Of a DNA stretch of 64,000 nt, positions 50,948-60,389 are shown piece after piece. Location: contig NZ_VLLR01000001.1 of NCBI RefSeq assembly GCF_007570935.1, positions 124,001-188,000 on the forward strand. The letters are read 5' to 3'. Made by a program: the position numbers and the translations under genes. The notes beneath the pieces were generated by a model. That model saw only the letters and a list, made by a program, of their open reading frames with translations. It did not search any database and was not told the DNA's origin. The DNA comes from Lactobacillus sp. LL6 (GTDB taxonomy: Bacteria > Bacillota > Bacilli > Lactobacillales > Lactobacillaceae). Position 1 is the stretch's first letter; each line of letters begins with the position of its first letter.

Positions 50948-53152
50948 ATGCTAAAAGAATTACAGCTGCAAGAAGAGAACTTACAATTACCACAATATTT
51001 TATTAAGCGTGATGGCGCAAAATATCCTTTTGCTAGCTTTAAGTTAAAAACGATTATCCGTGAACTTAATTTAGCAAATGCTCAGGATGATATTTTAGTT
51101 AAAATTTCGGACAAACTTGCTGGAAAAAATATCGTAGAGGCTCTAGAAGTAGCTAAAGTATTTAGAGAGTCTTTAAATGAATTAGGCTACTTTAAAGAAG
51201 CTAACGAGTATAAGGAATATCGCAAAAAAGATGAAGCAGAATGGTGTAAACAAACAGATACTAAGAATCGATTAGAGCGTTTAGTCCATAAAGATCCAAC
51301 GATTGTTAATGAAAATGCTAATAAAGATAGTGATATTTTTTCAACTCAAAGAGACCTAACAGCAGGAACGGTTGGAAAAACTGTCGGATTAACTATGATG
51401 CCTCAACATATCGCAAAAGCTCACTTACGCGGAGATATTCACTGGCATGATTTGGATTATACGCCTCTGTCACCAATGTCAAATTGTTGTTTGATTGATT
51501 TCAAAGAACTATTAACTAATGGCTTTAAGATTGGAAATGCTTATATGGAAAGTCCAAAATCTATTGGAGTAGCCATTAGTCAAGTTGCTCAAATTATTAC
51601 TAACGTTGCTTCAAGTCAATATGGTGGCTGCTCATTTGATAGAGCTGATCAAGTATTGGCGCCATTTGCTCAAAAAAATTATGAAAAGCATTTAAAAGAT
51701 GCTCGTGAGTTAATTGATGATGAAGAAAAAGCAATTGAATTTGCTAAAAAACGTACAAAAAAAGATATCTATGATGCAATGCAAAGTTTGGAATATGAAA
51801 TTAATACCATGTTTTCAAGTCAGGGTCAGACACCATTTACTAGTTTAGGCTTTGGACTTGGAACATCGTGGATTGAAAGAGAAATTCAAAAAGATATCTT
51901 AAAAGTAAGAATTGAAGGATTGGGAAAAGAACACCGAACAGCAATATTTCCAAAATTGCTATTTACTATTAAAAAGAACCTAAATCTTCATCCTGGAGAT
52001 CCCAACTATGATATTAAAAAGTTGGCAGTTCAATGTTCAACCAAAAGAATGTATCCAGATGTTTTAATGTATGATTCAGTAGTAAGAATCACTGGTTCTT
52101 TTAAGTGTCCAATGGGGTGCCGTTCATTTTTACAAGGTTGGAAAGATAAAAAAGGGACTGAGGTTAATTCTGGCAGAATGAACTTGGGAGTAGTCACTGC
52201 TAACTTGCCAAGAATTGCAATGGAAAGTCATGGTGATATGGATTTATTCTGGAAAATTTTTAACATCAGAATGCAAACCTGTCATGAAGCATTAAAATTT
52301 AAGGCTCATCGTGTCACTGAGGCTAAACCTATCAATGCTCCGATTCTTTATCAATATGGTGCTTTTGGTAAACGTCTTGCAGAAAATGGAGATGTTAATG
52401 AATTATTCAAAAATGGTCGAGCTACTATTTCCTTAGGCTATATTGGACTTTATGAAGTAGCCACTGTCTTTTATGGACCAAATTGGGAGCATAATAAAGA
52501 AGCACATGATTTCACTATTGAAATTGTAAAAAGAATGCATGATTTATGTGCAAAATGGGAAAAAGAAGACCCTAATCATTATCACTATAGCCTTTATTCA
52601 ACACCAAGTGAAAGTTTAACTGATCGGTTCTGCAAACTAGATACTAAAAAGTTTGGTAAAGTTAAAGATATTACTGATAAGGAATACTATACTAATTCTT
52701 TTCATTATGATGTTAGAAAACACCCAACTCCTTTTGAAAAATTGATCTTTGAAAAAGACTATCCGCAATACGCTGCAGGTGGATTTATTCACTATTGTGA
52801 ATATCCAAATCTTAAACAAAATCCAGCAGCTTTAGAAGCTGTTTGGGATTGGGCTTATGATAAAGTAGGCTATTTAGGAACTAACACACCGATTGATAAG
52901 TGTTATAAGTGTGGATTTGCTGGAGAGTTTCAAGCAACGGCTAAAGGCTTTCAATGTCCTGAGTGCGGTAATCATGATCCCAAAACTTGTGATTGTGTTA
53001 AGAGAACTTGTGGGTATTTAGGTAATCCATTGAAGCGTCCAATGGTCCACGGACGTCATGAAGAAATTGCTAGTCGAGTTAAACACATGTCTAGTGGCTT
53101 AGTTAAAGAAGAAGCAGAAGAGGAATTTAACAAAAATGCCAGAAAAGGATAA
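50948..53152 (+). CDS. nrdD: Anaerobic (class III) ribonucleoside-triphosphate reductase
   Basis: A 734-aa glycyl-radical enzyme that makes dNTPs without oxygen. An ATP-cone lies at residues ~17-95 (FIKRDGAKYPFASFKLKTII). The core has HWHDLDYTPLSPMSNCCLID and CPMGCRSFLQGWKDKKGTEV. A C-terminal zinc finger (CYKCGF and CPECGN, near 658-676) is followed by the radical loop KRTCGYLGNPLKRPMVHGRH with the radical Gly near residue 689. TTGGAGTG precedes ATG 50948. It overlaps nrdG by 17 nt. Confidence 0.96.
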   Translation: MLKELQLQEENLQLPQYFIKRDGAKYPFASFKLKTIIRELNLANAQDDILVKISDKLAGKNIVEALEVAKVFRESLNELGYFKEANEYKEYRKKDEAEWCKQTDTKNRLERLVHKDPTIVNENANKDSDIFSTQRDLTAGTVGKTVGLTMMPQHIAKAHLRGDIHWHDLDYTPLSPMSNCCLIDFKELLTNGFKIGNAYMESPKSIGVAISQVAQIITNVASSQYGGCSFDRADQVLAPFAQKNYEKHLKDARELIDDEEKAIEFAKKRTKKDIYDAMQSLEYEINTMFSSQGQTPFTSLGFGLGTSWIEREIQKDILKVRIEGLGKEHRTAIFPKLLFTIKKNLNLHPGDPNYDIKKLAVQCSTKRMYPDVLMYDSVVRITGSFKCPMGCRSFLQGWKDKKGTEVNSGRMNLGVVTANLPRIAMESHGDMDLFWKIFNIRMQTCHEALKFKAHRVTEAKPINAPILYQYGAFGKRLAENGDVNELFKNGRATISLGYIGLYEVATVFYGPNWEHNKEAHDFTIEIVKRMHDLCAKWEKEDPNHYHYSLYSTPSESLTDRFCKLDTKKFGKVKDITDKEYYTNSFHYDVRKHPTPFEKLIFEKDYPQYAAGGFIHYCEYPNLKQNPAALEAVWDWAYDKVGYLGTNTPIDKCYKCGFAGEFQATAKGFQCPECGNHDPKTCDCVKRTCGYLGNPLKRPMVHGRHEEIASRVKHMSSGLVKEEAEEEFNKNARKG

Positions 53153-53849
53153 GAATCATCAAGAAGGTCCTGATATTCGTAGTAATTTGGTAAAAGTTAA
53201 TATTGATGGTGATACAATTTTTGTAGATTCTAATCAATATAAACCTCAAGTTGAACATGCTAAAAAACTTTTAAGACAAAAACGCCTTCCTAAAAATCCT
53301 AAACCCCAAGAATGGAAGGCAAAGGATTACAGTTTAGATAAAATTGCTGACTATAAACCATTTAATTTTGTTGATGGGGAAGGAGTTCGCTGCAGTCTTT
53401 ATGTATCAGGATGTTTATTTGATTGTCCGGGATGTTATAATCTAGCAGCTCAAAATTTTAATTATGGAACTCCCTATACCCAAGAGTTAGAGGATAGAAT
53501 AATTGAAGATTTAGGTCAGAGTTATGTTCAAGGTTTAACTCTATTAGGAGGAGAACCTTTTATGAATACAAAGGTTTGTCTTAAATTGATTGATCGAATT
53601 CGGGCAGAGTTTGGACATGAAAAAGATATCTGGTCTTGGAGCGGCTATACTTGGGATGAGCTTCAAAAAGAAACATCAGATAAATTAGAAATGCTATCAA
53701 AAATTGATATTCTGGTAGATGGACGATTTTTGGAAGCAAAAAAGGATCTGACTTTACAATTTCGTGGGTCAAGCAATCAAAGAATCATTGACGTACAAGA
53801 GTCTTTGAAAGAAAATAAAGTAGTAATTTGGAAAAATTTAGTGAGGTAA
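53136..53849 (+). CDS. nrdG: Anaerobic ribonucleotide reductase activating protein (radical SAM)
   Basis: A 237-aa activase. The radical-SAM cluster CLFDCPGCYN (Cys93, Cys97, Cys100) binds a 4Fe-4S cluster that generates the glycyl radical on NrdD. GLTLLGGEPFMN (GGE motif) and DIWSWSGYTWDEL follow. About 65 N-terminal residues (SNLVKVNIDGDTIFVDSNQY and a basic stretch) precede the usual start, longer than E. coli NrdG (~154 aa). The first in-frame ATG is used. It is translationally coupled to nrdD. Confidence 0.94.
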   Translation: MPEKDKNHQEGPDIRSNLVKVNIDGDTIFVDSNQYKPQVEHAKKLLRQKRLPKNPKPQEWKAKDYSLDKIADYKPFNFVDGEGVRCSLYVSGCLFDCPGCYNLAAQNFNYGTPYTQELEDRIIEDLGQSYVQGLTLLGGEPFMNTKVCLKLIDRIRAEFGHEKDIWSWSGYTWDELQKETSDKLEMLSKIDILVDGRFLEAKKDLTLQFRGSSNQRIIDVQESLKENKVVIWKNLVR

Positions 53850-53850
53850 T

Positions 53851-53882
53851 AAAAAGCAGTTGCATGGCAATTGCTTTTTTTA
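53851..53882 (+). terminator. Terminator between nrdG and the MIP18-like gene
   Basis: AAAAAGCAGTTGC (53851-53863), ATG loop, GCAATTGCTTTTT (53867-53879), one G-U pair. It lies only ~10 nt before the next start codon, so readthrough or attenuation is possible. Confidence 0.7.
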
Positions 53883-53891
53883 AAGGAAAAT

Positions 53892-54449
53892 ATGGACGAG
53901 AGAAAGTTAAAGCTAGTTGACCAAATAATGCAGTCATTGCAGACAGTGATTGATCCTGAATTACAAGTTGATGTTGTTAATTTGGGTTTGATTTATGGAA
54001 TTGATATTAATAAAAATAAGGCAGTTGTAAGCATGACTTTAACTATTCAAGGCTGTCCACTATCAAGTTTTTTGCAAGATAGTATTGAAGAAGCTGTTAC
54101 AAGTGTTGATGGAATTGACAACTGTCAAGTAAAGCTTGTCTGGTATCCAGTTTGGACGCCAGAGCGAATGAGTGAAGAAGCAAAGGAAAAATTGGGAATG
54201 CAGAAATCTACAAAGAAAAAACTTGATAAAGTAATAGATTTTAATATACCAATTAAGCAGCTAGCAGATAAGTATCCTGATTTTGTTCAGATTATGTATG
54301 ATACAGGTTTTACTAGAATTAAAATTCCTGGTTTAATAAAAACGGTCGGCCGAGTAATGACTATTAAGTTGGGTGCTCAAGCAATGAATATTAATTTAGA
54401 AAAAATAAAGAAGGCTTTTGAAATGAAGGGCTATAAGGTGGAAGTATGA
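53892..54449 (+). CDS. MIP18/DUF59 metal-sulfur cluster assembly protein fused to a DUF1858-like domain
   Basis: A 185-aa two-domain protein. Residues ~8-105 are a DUF59 (SufT/PaaD-like) domain: VIDPELQVDVVNLGLIYGID and MTLTIQGCPLSSFL with the conserved Cys55. Residues ~117-185 are a DUF1858-type helical domain (KVIDFNIPIKQLADKYPDFV, then GFTRIKIPGLIKTVGRVMTI). DUF59 proteins help mature Fe-S proteins. ATG 53892 has AAAGGA upstream. Its stop overlaps the DUF438 gene start by 4 nt. The gene order suggests service to oxygen-sensitive Fe-S enzymes such as NrdG, but this is inference. Confidence 0.85.
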   Translation: MDERKLKLVDQIMQSLQTVIDPELQVDVVNLGLIYGIDINKNKAVVSMTLTIQGCPLSSFLQDSIEEAVTSVDGIDNCQVKLVWYPVWTPERMSEEAKEKLGMQKSTKKKLDKVIDFNIPIKQLADKYPDFVQIMYDTGFTRIKIPGLIKTVGRVMTIKLGAQAMNINLEKIKKAFEMKGYKVEV

Positions 54450-55651
54450 CTCTAAAAAAGGAAAGACAAGATGCAATTTTGAAAATTTTGCATTATATTC
54501 AAAACGGCGGCGATTTAGAAACTGCAAAAAAGATGTTCAAAGAAGCCTTTGATAAAGTAGAGGTAAGTGAAATTACTGAAGCTGAACGTACACTTATTGC
54601 ACAGGGTCTAGATCCGCGTGATATTCAATATTTATGCAATGTACATGTAGATTTGTTTAAAGGAAATATCCAAGAAAATCCTGAATCTCAAGCTTTTGAA
54701 ACTCCAGGTCATCCAGTTCACACCTTTAAGCTAGAGAATATGGTAATTCGTTCTTTAATTGAAGATTTTTTGCTTCCTAATTTACAAAAATGGGAAAAAA
54801 CTAATGATGATGAAATCTTATCTCAAATTCAACAAGCACTTCGTGATTTAGCAACTATTGATAAGCACTATACTAGAAAAGAAACTTCAATTTTTCCAAT
54901 TATGAATAAATATGGCATTACAGCTCCTCCTCAAGTAATGTGGGGAGTAGATGATAAAATTCGCCACTTAATTCATGATAGTGAAAATGCGGCTAATAAA
55001 ATTCCAGTTAATAAGGATAAGCTTCATGACTTAATAAGTGAAGCTAGTCATGAAGTGCTTGAGATGATTTTTAAAGAAGAAAAAATCATGATCCCCATGA
55101 TTGATAAAGTAGCAAATGAGCAAGATTGGGCAAATGTAAAAAATGAAGAAGCGCAAATTGGTTATACTTTGATTGCTAAGCCAATGAATTGGAAACCTGC
55201 TTTACCAAAGTCAGTTAGCGGTATAATAGATGTAAATAAGTTGAGCAGCTTCTTTATTAACTTTAAAGAGGGTAGTCTTAATTTAGAACAATTATCTGCA
55301 ATTTTAGATTTATTGCCATTTGCTCTCACTTTTGTGGATGAAAATGATAAAGTGGCATATTTTGGCGGGGGTGCGAATATTTATCCGCATTCTAAAAATT
55401 CAATCGGAAATACTGTTTTTGAATGCCATTCCGCAAAAAGCAGACCGATCATTAAGAAAATTTTTCATGATTTTCATACTGGTACCAAAGATAAAATTGA
55501 GTATTGGTTCAAGCCTAAAAAGTTGGGGAAAATGCTTTATTTACGCTATTATGCAGTTCATGATAAAAATGGTAAGTACTTGGGATGTTTAGAGGTTGCA
55601 GAAGATATAACTGAAATTCAAAAACTATCTGGTGAAAAAAAGACGATGTAA
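54446..55651 (+). CDS. DUF438/hemerythrin-like/PAS protein
   Basis: A 401-aa cytosolic protein. DUF438 (residues ~5-70) is followed by a hemerythrin-like helix bundle (~88-230) with candidate iron ligands H89/H92 (GHPVHTF), H141/E146 (HYTRKETSIFP), H174/H177 (IRHLIHD) and H202 plus E211/E212 (HEVLEMIFKEEKIMIP). A PAS-like domain (~290-395) has LLPFALTFVDENDKVAYFGG, FECHSAKSRPIIKKIFHDFH and YLRYYAVHDKNGKYLGCLEV. It probably binds a diiron centre and senses or handles O2, NO or redox stress, by analogy with RIC/ScdA and other hemerythrins. It is coupled to the MIP18-like gene. Confidence 0.85.
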   Translation: MTLKKERQDAILKILHYIQNGGDLETAKKMFKEAFDKVEVSEITEAERTLIAQGLDPRDIQYLCNVHVDLFKGNIQENPESQAFETPGHPVHTFKLENMVIRSLIEDFLLPNLQKWEKTNDDEILSQIQQALRDLATIDKHYTRKETSIFPIMNKYGITAPPQVMWGVDDKIRHLIHDSENAANKIPVNKDKLHDLISEASHEVLEMIFKEEKIMIPMIDKVANEQDWANVKNEEAQIGYTLIAKPMNWKPALPKSVSGIIDVNKLSSFFINFKEGSLNLEQLSAILDLLPFALTFVDENDKVAYFGGGANIYPHSKNSIGNTVFECHSAKSRPIIKKIFHDFHTGTKDKIEYWFKPKKLGKMLYLRYYAVHDKNGKYLGCLEVAEDITEIQKLSGEKKTM

Positions 55652-55729
55652 GCATTTCAAAAACTGATAAAATAAGATTATACTATTGTTTGTGTTTAAT
55701 ATTTTTTCTTCTAAGAAGGTGGCTGGAAA

Positions 55730-57016
55730 ATGACGGATGAGAAGAATTTAGATTTAAAACGACAAAAGCATATTTTAAAAGTCCTCAAATTTTTACAAGA
55801 GGGCGGCGATTTTACCAGAGCAAGTATTTTAGTTAACAAATCTAAAAATATGCGCATAAAAAGTGCATCAATTAAGGGACACCCCTTGAATACCTTATAT
55901 GCAGAAAATGATGCTATTGAAGATTTAATCAATAATCAATTGTTGCCTGATCTTAAAAAATGGCAACAAAGCGGTGAAAATTCTCTTCTCCTTAATAGAA
56001 TTAAGGATGAACTAGTAAAGCTTCACAAAATAAATAGACATTACAAACGAAAAGAAAACTCACTATTTTCATTTTTAATAAAATATAATTTAATTACTGA
56101 GCGAACTACATCTTCTCTTTGGGAATTAGATGATAAAATTCGGGAAACAATTAAAATTGCTCAAGAAGCTGTAAATTCTACTCCGCAAGATGACAAGTAT
56201 GTCATTGAAGCCAAAATTGAAAAAGCGGCTCATGAAGTTATGCAGATGATTTTTGTGGAAAATACGATATTTTTGCCAATTTTAGGGATGCTTTTAACGC
56301 CTGAAGATTGGTACACTATTAAGCAAGATGAACTTGAAATTGGTTATACTTTAATTAATAATCCGACTAGTTGGATGCCTACTAAGAGTGAAATTGATGC
56401 ATCTAATTGGGAACATGACCAAGTGCAGCTTACTGATGAATTTAAAAAAGAATATAACAATTTCTTAAAGTGCTATTTGTCTCTTGATGATGAAATTAAT
56501 GGAAAAGCTGATGAAATTCAAGTTTTAAACGGGGCAGAAAATTATCCCGTAGGTGAATCAGAAAGTAGTCCAGATTTACTTTTTGAAGATTTGAAAGATA
56601 CAGTAGTTAAAATGGAAATTGGTTCTCTTAGTCTTAAAGAGATTCCAGCTATTTTTAATGTTTTGCCAATTGACTTAACTTTTGTTGATAAGTATGATCG
56701 AGTAAAATGGTTCTCTAATACTGATCGTGTATTTCCTCGCACGCGTAGCGTTATTGGACGACCAGTTATTAGGTGTCATCCACCTAAAAGTATTGATAAA
56801 GTACTGAAAATCTTAGATGATTTTCACAATGGTTATGCCGACAGTCAAGACTTTTGGGTTAATGTTCATGGACGTATGATTTATATGTGTTTCTATGCGG
56901 TACGCGATAATGAAGATAATTATTTAGGTTGTTTAGAAACAGTCCAAGATATTACTAACTTTAAGAATATTATTGGTGAGAAAACTTTAGAAAATCAAGA
57001 TAAGTTTAAGAAGTAA
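55730..57016 (+). CDS. Divergent DUF438-family paralogue with reduced hemerythrin ligands
   Basis: A 428-aa paralogue of the preceding gene. It lacks ~40 residues of the DUF438 core (the EAERTLIAQGLDPRDIQYLC region has no counterpart). Several candidate iron ligands differ: GHPLNTL (Asn54 for the second His), IRETIKI (Glu139/Lys142 for both His). HYKRKEN (His104/Glu109) and AAHEVMQMIFVEN (His168/Glu177) remain. The PAS-like domain is retained (LPIDLTFVDKYDRVKWFSNT, RCHPPKSIDKVLKILDDFHN, YMCFYAVRDNEDNYLGCLET). It starts at ATG 55730 with AAGGTGG upstream, 78 nt after the paralogue. Metal binding is doubtful. Confidence 0.82.
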   Translation: MTDEKNLDLKRQKHILKVLKFLQEGGDFTRASILVNKSKNMRIKSASIKGHPLNTLYAENDAIEDLINNQLLPDLKKWQQSGENSLLLNRIKDELVKLHKINRHYKRKENSLFSFLIKYNLITERTTSSLWELDDKIRETIKIAQEAVNSTPQDDKYVIEAKIEKAAHEVMQMIFVENTIFLPILGMLLTPEDWYTIKQDELEIGYTLINNPTSWMPTKSEIDASNWEHDQVQLTDEFKKEYNNFLKCYLSLDDEINGKADEIQVLNGAENYPVGESESSPDLLFEDLKDTVVKMEIGSLSLKEIPAIFNVLPIDLTFVDKYDRVKWFSNTDRVFPRTRSVIGRPVIRCHPPKSIDKVLKILDDFHNGYADSQDFWVNVHGRMIYMCFYAVRDNEDNYLGCLETVQDITNFKNIIGEKTLENQDKFKK

Positions 57017-57027
57017 GATGATTGAAG

Positions 57028-57059
57028 AGACAACGCAAAATTTGTGCGTTGTCTTTTTT
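57028..57059 (+). terminator. Terminator of the DUF438 genes
   Basis: AGACAACGCA (57028-57037) and TGCGTTGTCT (57045-57054), perfect, then T5. Confidence 0.9.
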
Positions 57060-57112
57060 CATCTAAAATTGTTATAGTTATTATTAATTAAGAAAAAAGA
57101 AGGGAGATTTTT

Positions 57113-58330
57113 ATGAAAAAGGCACACGGACTAACTCAGAACGATGAAATTAAATTGCGTTGGTTAATAGTTGGCGAACTTGCAACTTGGATTGGCGCCA
57201 GCTTTATTTGGCCATTAACGTCAGTTTATTTAAACAAGCAATTACATATCAGTCTTTCAATGATTGGGGTTGTACTCTTTTTTAACTGTGCAGCTAACAT
57301 TTTAGGATCAATTTTGGCAGGACGTCTTTATGATAAATATAATCCATATCCTTTGGTTTTATGGGGGCTTGGGCTTGATGCAGGCGTTTTATTTTTAATG
57401 GCAATGTTTCATGGATGGCCAGAGTATTGGGTATGGTTGACAATCACTGGTTTTTTAGGTGGGTGGAACGGTACACTCATTAACTCAATTGCTACTAGTC
57501 TAAAGAGTCATCCAGGACGCTATGTTTTCAATGTTTTATATTTTTCACAGAATTTAGGAGTAGTTACTGGGACCTTAATTGTTGGGTATCTTTATGATTA
57601 TTCTGTAACACTTTTGTTTGTAATTGCAGCTATTTTATTTGCAATTGCATTAGTTAATGCTCTTATTAACTATAAGCCTATCATTGCTTTTCATAAGGAA
57701 CGTTTAGCTCAAAAGCAAAACGGTCACACACAAAAGGCTGAGCCAATGCCAAAGCGTAATTTTATTTTAACAATGGTTTTCTTTGCTACGCTTGCTATGA
57801 CTTGGCTAATGTATATGAATTGGGAATCAAACTTATCAGTTTATATGGTTTCCTTGGGAATACCATTTCATATGTATAGTCTTTTGTGGACACTTAATGC
57901 TGGAATCATTGTGGTAATGCAAGGAATTTTGGCACGTTTTCCAAATATTTTTAAAAATCTCTTTCATCAAATTATCTTTGGAATTGTAATGTTCTCATTA
58001 TCTTTTATTACATTAGTTTTTGCCAAAGACTTTGCTCATTTTGCCCTCTCGATGATAATACTAACTTTAGGTGAGTCAACAGCTTTTCCAGCCATTCCTG
58101 CTTATGTTAATGATTTATCTCCTGCAACAAGCAAAGGTAAATATCAGGGATATAATATGGTAGCTTCAGGAGTGGGCCGCGCTTTTGGTCCTTTATTTGG
58201 CGGGATGGTAATTGACCAGGCTGGCTATATTTCATTCTTCTGGGTAGCTGCAATTTTAATCTTTTTAATGATTGTAATAATGGTTCCTACCTATATTAAA
58301 GTAAGAAAAGGTTTGAAGATTTACAAATAA
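57113..58330 (+). CDS. MFS transporter, drug-efflux type
   Basis: A 405-aa, 12-helix major facilitator. The MFS loop signature between helices 2 and 3 reads GSILAGRLYDKYNPYPLV; ARFPNIFKNLFHQ lies in the second half. FIWPLTSVYLNKQLHISLSM is typical of multidrug MFS in Bacilli. A central cytoplasmic loop (KERLAQKQNGHTQKAEPMPK) separates two six-helix halves. Substrate unknown. AGAAGGGAG precedes ATG 57113. Confidence 0.88.
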   Translation: MKKAHGLTQNDEIKLRWLIVGELATWIGASFIWPLTSVYLNKQLHISLSMIGVVLFFNCAANILGSILAGRLYDKYNPYPLVLWGLGLDAGVLFLMAMFHGWPEYWVWLTITGFLGGWNGTLINSIATSLKSHPGRYVFNVLYFSQNLGVVTGTLIVGYLYDYSVTLLFVIAAILFAIALVNALINYKPIIAFHKERLAQKQNGHTQKAEPMPKRNFILTMVFFATLAMTWLMYMNWESNLSVYMVSLGIPFHMYSLLWTLNAGIIVVMQGILARFPNIFKNLFHQIIFGIVMFSLSFITLVFAKDFAHFALSMIILTLGESTAFPAIPAYVNDLSPATSKGKYQGYNMVASGVGRAFGPLFGGMVIDQAGYISFFWVAAILIFLMIVIMVPTYIKVRKGLKIYK

Positions 58331-58391
58331 ATTTGTTTGCATTAAAATAGGCTTAATAATATTTGAACATGATTAAAAGGAGGAATTTTCC

Positions 58392-60344
58392 TTGAATAAA
58401 ACATTTGCAATTCGTGGCGGCAGCGGCAATATTATTGAACCCGATGTAAATGCACGTCCACAAGATAATCTTTACTTAGCAGTTAATTCACAATGGCTTG
58501 AAAATGCTAAAATTCCATCAGATAGATCCAGAATCAGTTCTTTTGATGGAATTGACTTAAATGTTGAAAAAAGTTTAATGAAGGACTTTGCAGATTGGGC
58601 TGATGGTAAAAAGTCAGTCACTGATGTACCCAACTTAGAAAAAGCAGTAGAATTTTATAAACTTGCGCGTGACTTTGATAAGCGTAATAGTGATGGTGCT
58701 AATCCAATTAAAGCAGATATGACTTTACTTGAAATGATTCAAGATTTTACTGACTTTAATTTAAAGGCAGCTGATTTATATAAGGCAGCATTTAGCTTGC
58801 CATTTAGTTTCTTTGTTGATGCAGATATGAAAAACACTAAAGTCAACGTTTTGAATTTTAGTGGTCCAAGCACATTCTTACCAGATACTAAAACTTATGA
58901 AACTGATGGTGCTGAAAAATTGCTTGAAATTTTGAAAAAGCAATCAATTAAGCTTTTAACTATGGCTGGAGTTTCTGAACAACAAGCTACTGAATACGCA
59001 GAAGATGCCTTGAAGTTTGATAAGCGTATATCTAAAGTTGTTAAGTCTACAGAAGAATGGGCTGATTACCCAGCAACTTACAATCCAATGCCAATTAATG
59101 ATTTCCTTGGTAAAATCAAGAACTTCAACATGAAGCATTTCTTAGATGGTGCTTTTGGAGAATTGCCAGAGCGAGTAATTGTTAATGAACCAAGATTTTT
59201 AGAGCACTTTGATGAACTTATTAATGAAGATACTTTTGATGAAATCAAGGGCTGGATGATGATTAAGTTCATTAATGGAGCAGCTAGTTACTTATCACAA
59301 GAATTTCGTGAAGCTGGTTTTGCTTTTAGTCAAGCTTTATCTGGACAACCAGAATTGTCTAGCGGTGAAAAGCAAGCCTATCGTTTAACTAATTCCGTTT
59401 TTAGTGAAGTGGTTGGGGTTTACTACGGACAAACTTATTTTGGTGAAAATGCTAAAAAAGATGTTTTAGACATGATTCATAAAATGCTTGATGTCTATGA
59501 AAAACGCCTTAAAGAAAATTCATGGTTATCAGAATCAACCAAAGAAAAAGCAATTGTAAAACTTCGCGCTCTTATCTTGAAGATTGGTTACCCAGATAAG
59601 ATTGAAGAAATTTATAATCGCTTAAAGGTAACACCAAAAAGTGAAGGCGGAAGTCTTTATTCAAATGCTCGCAGCTCTGAAATTGAATCAGTAAAATACA
59701 ACACTGAAAAATTACACAAGCCAGTTGATCGCACAGTATGGATGATGCCAGGCAACCTTGTAAATGCATGTTATGATCCACAAAGAAATGACTTAACTTT
59801 CCCAGCAGCAATTTTACAAGCACCATTTTATGATATTAAGCAAGATCGCGCTGAAAACTTTGGTGGAATTGGTACTGTAATTGCTCACGAGATAAGTCAT
59901 GCCTTTGATAATAATGGGGCAAAGTTTGATGAACTTGGCAATATGAAGAATTGGTGGACTGATGAAGACTTTAAGGAGTTTGAAAAGCGTACCCAAGCAG
60001 AAATTGATTTGTTTGATGGAATTAAGTATGGTCCAGTAGTTCTTAACGGTAAGCAAATTGTTAGTGAAAATATCGCTGACCAAGGTGGACTTACTGCAGC
60101 GGTTGAAGCAGCAAAGGGTGAAAGTGATGACCTTAAGAAACTCTTTGAAAACTTTGCTCGAGTTTGGGCTAATAAGCAACTTACTGAATCCATTAAAACG
60201 CAAGTTGCAATTGATGTTCATGCTCCAGGTCCTGAACGTGCTAATGTACAATCACAATGTCAAGATGACTTCTATGAAGTTTTTGATGTTAAAGAAGACG
60301 ATGGCATGTGGCTTGATCCGGATAAGCGTGTACATATTTGGTAA
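58392..60344 (+). CDS. pepO: Neutral endopeptidase PepO (M13 family)
   Basis: A 650-aa intracellular zinc endopeptidase that cleaves oligopeptides taken up from milk-type substrates. The zinc motif is HEISHAFD (H499, E500, H503), the third ligand region ENIADQGGLTAA, and the substrate motif NLVNACYDPQRNDLTFPAAI (NAYY/F-like). The C-terminus GMWLDPDKRVHIW is typical of the family. It starts with TTG 58392 behind AGGAGG (58380-58383 region). No signal peptide. Confidence 0.95.
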   Translation: MNKTFAIRGGSGNIIEPDVNARPQDNLYLAVNSQWLENAKIPSDRSRISSFDGIDLNVEKSLMKDFADWADGKKSVTDVPNLEKAVEFYKLARDFDKRNSDGANPIKADMTLLEMIQDFTDFNLKAADLYKAAFSLPFSFFVDADMKNTKVNVLNFSGPSTFLPDTKTYETDGAEKLLEILKKQSIKLLTMAGVSEQQATEYAEDALKFDKRISKVVKSTEEWADYPATYNPMPINDFLGKIKNFNMKHFLDGAFGELPERVIVNEPRFLEHFDELINEDTFDEIKGWMMIKFINGAASYLSQEFREAGFAFSQALSGQPELSSGEKQAYRLTNSVFSEVVGVYYGQTYFGENAKKDVLDMIHKMLDVYEKRLKENSWLSESTKEKAIVKLRALILKIGYPDKIEEIYNRLKVTPKSEGGSLYSNARSSEIESVKYNTEKLHKPVDRTVWMMPGNLVNACYDPQRNDLTFPAAILQAPFYDIKQDRAENFGGIGTVIAHEISHAFDNNGAKFDELGNMKNWWTDEDFKEFEKRTQAEIDLFDGIKYGPVVLNGKQIVSENIADQGGLTAAVEAAKGESDDLKKLFENFARVWANKQLTESIKTQVAIDVHAPGPERANVQSQCQDDFYEVFDVKEDDGMWLDPDKRVHIW

Positions 60345-60354
60345 TAGATATAAT

Positions 60355-60388
60355 AAAAAACACCTACGTCAATAACGTAGGTGTTTTT
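60355..60388. terminator. Bidirectional terminator between pepO and hflX
   Basis: ACACCTACGT (60360-60369), CAATA loop, ACGTAGGTGT (60375-60384), with flanking A6 and T5. Confidence 0.92.
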
Positions 60389-60389
60389 C

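Noticed and set aside
60058-60375. 105-aa frame overlapping the end of pepO
   Set aside because: Out-of-frame shadow of the pepO C-terminal domain and the bidirectional terminator.
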